From positions 1 through 9,696 of the forward strand of contig JAOADF010000005.1 in the NCBI GenBank assembly GCA_026417425.1: a DNA stretch of 9,696 nucleotides, written 5' to 3'. Shown here in pieces: positions 5,757 through 9,696 of this stretch. The notes below the pieces were generated by a model, which was given only the letters and a program-made list of their open reading frames with translations, had not been told where the DNA came from and did not search any database. Every line of letters starts with the position of its first letter. Within the stretch, counting starts at the first letter, position 1. Source of the DNA: Dictyoglomaceae bacterium. GTDB taxonomy: Bacteria > Dictyoglomota > Dictyoglomia > Dictyoglomales > Dictyoglomaceae. Position numbers and translations under genes: made by a program.

Positions 5757-6128
5757 CTCATTCCATGCCATAGCGGTCATATAAGCTAAATTTGGCTGTC
5801 TTGTATCCAATCGAGAATGCTGAACAATAATTTTTACATCACTTTCTACCTTTATTGCAAAGGGTATATCTCGCTCTAATCTAACTCCCAAAATTTCTTC
5901 TGATTTGTCTAATCGGACATGCCAAGTTCTTTGAGGAAGAACAATAATTTCCTTAGATTCTATGGGATCTTTATCTTCAAAATAAAAAGTAAATTTTACT
6001 TTTGCAGGTTTATTATTTACATTTAAAATGCATGTGGATTCATGGCTAGGAAGATTAGGATCTCCTATAGATGGAAGATATGCATCAGGAATAAACCAAA
6101 GTTTTGCACCAATCTCTTTATCTTCCAT
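5748..6128 (-). CDS. ASRT-family (sensory rhodopsin transducer-like) small-molecule-binding protein
   Basis: 126 residues, the full length of the Anabaena sensory rhodopsin transducer family (Pfam ASRT, which includes Thermotoga TM1070). The whole family pattern is visible: KLWFIPDAYLP (9-19), SHEST (28-32), VKFTFYFEDKDPI (44-56), LPQRTWHVRLDK (64-75), IPFAIKVESDVKIIVQHSRLD (88-108) and TRQPNLAYMTAMAW (109-122). The Anabaena member forms a tetramer that couples to a microbial rhodopsin. Comparative work on the family proposed a small-molecule, possibly sugar, binding beta-barrel. No rhodopsin gene is present here. The gene is 6 nt from the upstream permease, and its AAAGGAGGT ribosome binding site (6137-6145) is formed from the permease's last codons and stop, so it belongs to the sugar ABC operon. 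A sugar-sensing or accessory role is the natural inference. Confidence 0.93.
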   Translation of the reverse strand: MEDKEIGAKLWFIPDAYLPSIGDPNLPSHESTCILNVNNKPAKVKFTFYFEDKDPIESKEIIVLPQRTWHVRLDKSEEILGVRLERDIPFAIKVESDVKIIVQHSRLDTRQPNLAYMTAMAWNECD

Positions 6129-6134
6129 GAAATT

Positions 6135-7094
6135 TTACCTCCTTTCCCCAACTCTTTCTCTATATTGAAATATTTGAGGTAATAAAACTGTTATTATCAA
6201 AAGAATTCCCATTATTATTATTATGACTTGGCTGGGGATATTCATAAGATTCATACTAAAGGTTGCAAGCCCCACAAGAAATAGGGCTAAAATAACTCCA
6301 ATCATATTTCCCGTTCCTCCTAAAATACTTACCCCCCCTAAAACTACGGTAGCAATAACCTCTAGTTCAAGCCCCACTCCAATATCAGGTCTAATACTGC
6401 TTAATCGTGATGATAGAATTATTGCTGCTAATCCTGACATAAAACCAGAAAGAGTAAATACAATTTTCTTTATTCTATCCACAGGAATTCCAGAAAATCT
6501 ACATGCTTGCTCATTATTTCCCATGGAATATAAATATCTACCAAAGGTTGTCTTATGAAGGATTAATCCAAAGATTATAGCTAAGATGATAAAAAATATT
6601 AAGGAGAAGGGGATAGGAGTATTACCAATATATCCTTGACCTAAATAAAAAAAGCTTTCCTCCTCTATGGATACTGCGGTATCTTTTAACAGGATATAGG
6701 CTATTCCCCGAAAAAGCCCATAAGTTCCTAAAGTTACTGCAATAGCAGGTAGCCTAAATTTTGTAATTAAAAAACCGTTAAAAAAACCACCCAAGGTTGC
6801 AATTAATAATCCAAAAAGAGAAGAAATCCAGATATTTAAACCCATTCTATAAAAAATACCCATAAAAGCAGATGTCATTCCCATATTAGAAGCAACAGAG
6901 ATATCAATATTTCCACTAATTATTATATAAGTCATTGCTAAGGCAACAATTCCTTTCTCCATAAAGTTTGTTGTGGTATCTAAGAGATTTACTATATCTA
7001 AAAAATAAGGAGTATAGAAACTACTTATAATACAAATTAAAATAATTAAAAAAACAAGAATTATTTCCCATGTTATTTTAAATTTAAGTTTCAT
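6135..7094 (-). CDS. CUT2-family sugar ABC transporter permease (second)
   Basis: 319 residues of the BPD_transp_2 (RbsC/XylH/RhaQ/LsrD) family, an inner-membrane channel subunit. Hydrophobic segments lie near 9-26, 47-62, 70-82, 89-110, 117-135, 161-179, 210-228, 245-258, 263-281 and 289-305. SGNIDISVAS (60-69) is the family's G-x-IDLSVGS motif. GRYLYSMGNNEQACRFSGIPVDRIK (185-209) is the cytoplasmic loop expected to contact the ATPase. The segment SSRLSSIRPDIGVGLELEVIATVVLGGVSILGG resembles rhamnose-type RhaQ permeases as I remember them, but substrate specificity is uncertain. The start overlaps the upstream permease's stop as ATGA (7091-7094), and its ribosome binding site is supplied by that gene's final Arg codons. 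Confidence 0.92.
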   Translation of the reverse strand: MKLKFKITWEIILVFLIILICIISSFYTPYFLDIVNLLDTTTNFMEKGIVALAMTYIIISGNIDISVASNMGMTSAFMGIFYRMGLNIWISSLFGLLIATLGGFFNGFLITKFRLPAIAVTLGTYGLFRGIAYILLKDTAVSIEEESFFYLGQGYIGNTPIPFSLIFFIILAIIFGLILHKTTFGRYLYSMGNNEQACRFSGIPVDRIKKIVFTLSGFMSGLAAIILSSRLSSIRPDIGVGLELEVIATVVLGGVSILGGTGNMIGVILALFLVGLATFSMNLMNIPSQVIIIIMGILLIITVLLPQIFQYRERVGERR

Positions 7095-8104
7095 CTTTTT
7101 CTCCTCCTAATAGACTCTCTTTGAGTTCTCTCAATAATCAAGGAGTCTATAACAACTGCTAAAATGAACATTATCCCTTGAAGAGCCAATTTGTAAAAAG
7201 GAGAAATTCTCATCACATTTAATCCATTTATTATCATAGTTAGAAGGAAAGCACCTAATAGTACTCCTGTAATTCTACCAGACCCTCCTGTAGTTTTTAC
7301 TCCCCCAATAACTACTGCAGATATTGCGGACAGTTCAAATCCCATAGCAGCACTACTTTCTGCAGAGGCAAACCGAGAAGTATATAAAACTCCTCCTAAA
7401 CCTGCCATTGCTCCACAAAGGGTATAAACTAAGAAAAGAATTTTATCTTTGTTGATACCCACAAATATAGAAGAAGTTGGATTATCTCCTACTGCATATA
7501 TCTCCCTTCCTGTAGTTCTATAGTTTAAAAAATAATAAAAAATTGCAAAAATTATACCAGCGAAAATAATAAGACTTGGAATTCCTATTATATCCATTCG
7601 TGTTAGAAGCTTGAATCCTTCTGGCATTTCATGAGCATTTACCCATTTACCACCACTAATAATATATACTGCTCCCCTGTAAATATACATAGTGGAAAGA
7701 GTTGCAATAATAGGAAGAAATCTTCCTTTACTCACTAATAAACCATTTAACCCACCACAAATAAGTCCTAATCCTATTCCCATAAAAGGAGCAAAGATTG
7801 CTGGTAATTGGAAATTTTCTTTATATATCATTGCCACAACCATACCTGTAAGAGCTAAAGTTGAGCCTATGGACAAATCTATACCCCTTGTAAGAATCAC
7901 AAGCATTTCTCCAATAGCAACAATAGTTAATATAGAAGCATCTAATAGAATATATCTAATATTTTCTATACTAAGAAAATAGGGATTCCTAATTGCAACG
8001 ATAATTCCAAAAAGAAATATAGGAAAAAGAATTCCCCATTCTCTAATCTTTTCAATCCTTTCATAAAATTCTTTGGATCTATCAATAGTAAAAGCTTTCG
8101 CCAT
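7091..8104 (-). CDS. CUT2-family sugar ABC transporter permease (first)
   Basis: 337 residues, BPD_transp_2 family, paralogous to the next gene. A roughly 22-residue cytoplasmic N-terminus precedes hydrophobic segments near 23-38, 57-71, 82-93, 101-124, 130-149, 173-193, 222-240, 257-269, 277-297 and 306-324. LTRGIDLSIGS (71-81) is the family signature; GREIYAVGDNPTSSIFVGINKDKI (199-222) is the ATPase-contact loop, and GGVKTTGGSGRITGVLLGA (267-285) is the conserved C-terminal motif. Two different permeases point to a heterodimeric channel, as in rhamnose or AI-2 type importers. The ATG at 8104 has AAAGGAGG close upstream and lies 21 nt after the ATPase gene. Reading frame and motifs are intact, so it is not visibly decaying even though the ATPase is truncated. 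Confidence 0.92.
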   Translation of the reverse strand: MAKAFTIDRSKEFYERIEKIREWGILFPIFLFGIIVAIRNPYFLSIENIRYILLDASILTIVAIGEMLVILTRGIDLSIGSTLALTGMVVAMIYKENFQLPAIFAPFMGIGLGLICGGLNGLLVSKGRFLPIIATLSTMYIYRGAVYIISGGKWVNAHEMPEGFKLLTRMDIIGIPSLIIFAGIIFAIFYYFLNYRTTGREIYAVGDNPTSSIFVGINKDKILFLVYTLCGAMAGLGGVLYTSRFASAESSAAMGFELSAISAVVIGGVKTTGGSGRITGVLLGAFLLTMIINGLNVMRISPFYKLALQGIMFILAVVIDSLIIERTQRESIRRRKR

Positions 8105-8125
8105 AATTTCCTCCTTTGTTTTTTA

Positions 8126-9430
8126 TTATACTAAACTTCTACCTAAGGCTAAAGAAAGAACTTTTTCCTGGGTTGCATCTTTCCTTGAAAATTTACCTAC
8201 AATTTTTCCTTCATGCATAACTAATATATTATCACTCATACCCAAAACTTCAGGAAGTTCTGAGGATATTAAAATAATTCCGTAGCCTTCTCTTGCAAGC
8301 CTATTTATAAATTGATAAATAGCTACTTTTGCCCCTACATCAATACCTCTTGTGGGCTCATCTAAAATTAATATCTTAGGAGATGTTGCCAACCATTTTG
8401 CAAGAACGACCTTTTGTTGATTGCCACCAGAAAGGGTTAATACCCTTTGCCATAATCCTACTCCTCTTATATCTAAAAGCTCATAATATCTCTTAGATAA
8501 CTCCTTTTCACTTTCCCTATCTATCCATCCCTTCATTGCCAACTGTTTTAATATAGGTAGAGTAATATTACATGTAATATCCATTTGGAGAATTACTCCA
8601 TGTTGATGTCTATCTTCAGGAACATATACAATTCCATGTTTTATTGCATCATTAGGATTTGAAATTTTAATCTCTTGATTATCTATATAAATCTTTCCTC
8701 CATCTAATTTTCTAATTCCAAAAATTGCTTGTGCAAGCTCTGTTCTTCCAGCTCCAACTAGTCCTGCTATTCCTAAAACTTCTCCACTATGTAGCTCAAA
8801 GGAGACATCATAAAATTCTCCTTCCTTAGTCAAATTATCAACTTTCAATATAACTTCTCCTCTTTTAATTTCTTCTTTAGGATACATATCTTTTAAAGTT
8901 CTACCTACCATCATTTGAATTAATTCATCTATACTTGCTTCTGAAACCTTCCTTGTTCCAATATAGTGCCCATCCCTTAATACGGAAACCCTATCTGCAA
9001 TCTCAAAGACTTCCTCTAAACGGTGGGATATAAAAATAATTGATGTCCCCGTTTCTTTTAATTTTCTCATAATATTAAAGAGTCTTTTTGTCTCTTCTAA
9101 AGTTAAGGCAGAAGTTGGTTCATCCATTATTAAAATTTTGGGATTTATAGAAAGAACCCGTGCAATTTCAATGATTTGTCTTTCCGCAATGCTAAGACTT
9201 TTTACAGGTAATCGGGGATCAATTTCTAAACCTAAGGATTTAAGTAAATTTAAAGCTTCATTATACATTCCTTTCCAATCAAGCCTTTTTGAAAAGGAAT
9301 CTATCTTATAATGTCCTGTAAAAATATTTTCCGCTACACTTAAGTGAGGTAAGAAAGAAGCAATCTGACGCATAAAAATCTCCTGAGCCTTTAGGAAGGC
9401 AATAGATATTAATACTATATTTTTAGCCAC
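8126..9430 (-). CDS. N-terminally truncated RbsA-type sugar ABC ATPase, probable pseudogene or inactive remnant
   Basis: Relatives (RbsA/MglA/XylG) have about 495-510 residues in two ATPase domains. This frame gives 434 from GTG 9430, or 415 from ATG 9373. Homology starts only at the Q-loop (Gln22, QIASFLPHLSVAENIF), so the first 75-80 residues with the N-terminal Walker A are absent; neither another frame nor the 190 nt upstream encodes them. Still present from domain 1: LSIAERQ (79-85), LIMDEPTSA (100-108) and His136. Domain 2 has the family's usual degenerate P-loop GLVGAGRTE (223-231), LSGGNQQ (333-339), DEPTRG (357-362) and SSELPE instead of an H-loop. Since the second P-loop is normally degenerate, the protein lacks any canonical nucleotide-binding lysine. 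ATG 9373 has AGGAGA 5 nt upstream, at 9379-9384, and is the better start; GTG 9430 is 16 nt from AGGAGGG. No substrate-binding protein gene precedes it. Confidence 0.88.
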   Translation of the reverse strand: MAKNIVLISIAFLKAQEIFMRQIASFLPHLSVAENIFTGHYKIDSFSKRLDWKGMYNEALNLLKSLGLEIDPRLPVKSLSIAERQIIEIARVLSINPKILIMDEPTSALTLEETKRLFNIMRKLKETGTSIIFISHRLEEVFEIADRVSVLRDGHYIGTRKVSEASIDELIQMMVGRTLKDMYPKEEIKRGEVILKVDNLTKEGEFYDVSFELHSGEVLGIAGLVGAGRTELAQAIFGIRKLDGGKIYIDNQEIKISNPNDAIKHGIVYVPEDRHQHGVILQMDITCNITLPILKQLAMKGWIDRESEKELSKRYYELLDIRGVGLWQRVLTLSGGNQQKVVLAKWLATSPKILILDEPTRGIDVGAKVAIYQFINRLAREGYGIILISSELPEVLGMSDNILVMHEGKIVGKFSRKDATQEKVLSLALGRSLV

Positions 9431-9443
9431 TCTTTTATTTTTT

Positions 9444-9506
9444 AATCCCTCCTGGTAAGGTTTATTTTTTAGTTCTATACTAATTTTACACCTACCAGGA
9501 GGGATT
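9444..9506. repeat. 63-nt hairpin at the 5' edge of the truncated ATPase gene
   Basis: AATCCCTCCTGGTA (9444-9457) pairs perfectly with TACCAGGAGGGATT (9493-9506), extended by GG (9459-9460) with CC (9491-9492) past a bulged A. A small inner stem, TTAGT (9469-9473) / ACTAA (9479-9483), closes the loop. Read on the plus strand it ends in seven T (9505-9511), like a terminator, although no plus-strand gene precedes it. Read on the minus strand, the 3' arm carries AGGAGGG, so folding would hide a ribosome binding site ahead of the ATPase frame. It may be a terminator left after a rearrangement, a translational control hairpin, or a small inverted-repeat element. Confidence 0.7.
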
Positions 9507-9560
9507 TTTTTGATTACAGATCAGTAAACAAATAAGAAAAATTATTAATTTAATCTGAAT

Positions 9561-9589
9561 TTGATAATTTTCTTTATTTATTGTATAAT
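9561..9589 (+). promoter_or_regulatory. Sigma70-type promoter of the TetR-family gene
   Basis: TTGATA (9561-9566), a 17-nt spacer and TATAAT (9584-9589): 11 of 12 consensus positions at ideal spacing, the best promoter in the window. The predicted start is near 9596, 29 nt upstream of the ATG at 9625. Confidence 0.8.
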
Positions 9590-9591
9590 AC

Positions 9592-9609
9592 ATACTGACC
9601 AGTCGGTAT
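9592..9609. promoter_or_regulatory. Probable autoregulatory TetR-family operator
   Basis: ATACTGACCAGTCGGTAT is an 18-bp inverted repeat (ATAC-n-GAC, CA centre, GTC-n-GTAT) with one mismatched pair per arm. It directly follows the -10 box and covers the predicted transcription start. The GACnnGTC core is common among TetR-family operators. Position and symmetry suggest the downstream regulator represses its own promoter. Confidence 0.7.
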
Positions 9610-9624
9610 TTAGGAGGTAATTTT

Positions 9625-9696
9625 ATGAAAGAAATCTCTACTAAGGAAAAATTAATTATCGTAGGGGAAAATCTATTTTCAAAAAAAGGTTATGAA
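9625..9696 (+). CDS. TetR/AcrR-family transcriptional regulator, N-terminal fragment at window edge
   Basis: Only 24 codons are visible, starting at ATG 9625 with AGGAGGT at 9612-9618. The residues TKEKLIIVGENLFSKKGYE match the opening helix of TetR-family DNA-binding domains (the usual form is I-L-x-A-A-x-x-L-F-x-x-K-G-Y-x), which leads into the helix-turn-helix just beyond the window. The consensus promoter and the palindrome over its start site support a self-repressing regulator. It points away from the ABC operon with about 194 nt between the frames. Whether it controls that operon is unknown: the only clear operator lies at its own promoter, although a bound repressor could affect both sides. 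Ligand unknown. Confidence 0.8.
   Translation, partial: MKEISTKEKLIIVGENLFSKKGYE

Noticed and set aside
6223..6558. 111-codon plus-strand open frame
   Set aside because: It is antisense to the second permease; hydrophobic membrane proteins often leave open complementary frames. No ribosome binding site or recognisable motif.
7692..8285. Two plus-strand open frames (96 and 70 codons)
   Set aside because: Both are antisense to the first permease and the end of the ATPase gene, lack family motifs and have no plausible promoter.
9374..9430. GTG start at 9430 for the truncated ATPase
   Set aside because: Residues 1-19 from this start show no homology to RbsA, and its AGGAGGG is 16 nt away inside a hairpin arm. 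ATG 9373 has a well-spaced AGGAGA and begins where homology begins. The longer span is kept in the feature only because it cannot be excluded.
9444..9506. Inverted repeat as terminal repeats of an insertion sequence
   Set aside because: Only 33 nt lie between the arms, too little for any transposase, and no target-site duplication is evident. It remains possible as a tiny non-autonomous element.
1..9696. CRISPR array, tRNA/rRNA genes or riboswitch
   Set aside because: No regularly spaced repeats, no cloverleaf with a tRNA-like T-loop, and no recognisable riboswitch core in the intergenic regions, the longest of which are about 244 nt (5504-5747) and 194 nt (9431-9624).

Overview
The window is AT-rich (roughly two thirds A+T by eye). 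Its proteins are rich in Lys, Glu and Ile, it uses AGA/AGG arginine codons heavily, and most genes have strong AGGAGG-type ribosome binding sites. Together with a family-4 glycosidase, a CUT2-type sugar ABC transporter and a probable outer-membrane protein ending in Phe, this suggests an anaerobic, carbohydrate-using, probably thermophilic diderm such as Dictyoglomus or a Thermotoga-like organism. The genus is an inference from style, not a sequence match.

Layout. (1) 1-1454, minus strand: a two-gene flavoenzyme unit, a nitroreductase-family protein followed by a nitronate monooxygenase/FabK-like protein that runs off the left edge. (2) 1455-1534: an 80-bp divergent promoter region with a self-complementary 12-mer that supplies a TATAAT on both strands. 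(3) 1535-3715, plus strand: a GH4 glycosidase with a CHGY motif (uronidase-like) and an exported metallophosphoesterase, separated by a short GC-rich hairpin. A bidirectional terminator follows at 3715-3741. (4) 3770-5503, minus strand: a small barrel-like exported protein and, 18 nt downstream, a lipoprotein with a prealbumin-like and a glutamine-amidotransferase-like region. (5) 5504-5747: a 244-bp intergenic region with two near-identical CRP-type palindromes, a TATAAT, a Shine-Dalgarno-like tract with no ORF behind it, and a 67-bp AT-rich palindrome. (6) 5748-9430, minus strand: a tightly coupled operon of RbsA-type ATPase, two CUT2 permeases and an Anabaena-sensory-rhodopsin-transducer (ASRT) family protein. 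(7) 9431-9624: a 63-nt hairpin and the promoter and operator of a TetR-family gene whose first 24 codons end the window.

How the parts fit. The right half is a sugar-type ABC importer operon that has lost its 5' end. The ATPase lacks its first 75-80 residues, including the only canonical P-loop expected in this family, and no substrate-binding protein gene is present. The permeases and the ASRT-like gene remain open and well translated. The ASRT family has been proposed to bind small molecules, possibly carbohydrates, so its place as the last cistron of a sugar importer operon, with no rhodopsin in sight, is the most suggestive functional association here. CRP-like sites sit at the end of this operon and upstream of the envelope-protein pair, so the pair may be under cyclic-nucleotide or related control. 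No tRNA, rRNA, CRISPR array or intact transposon was seen, and no gene-free stretch exceeds 300 bases.
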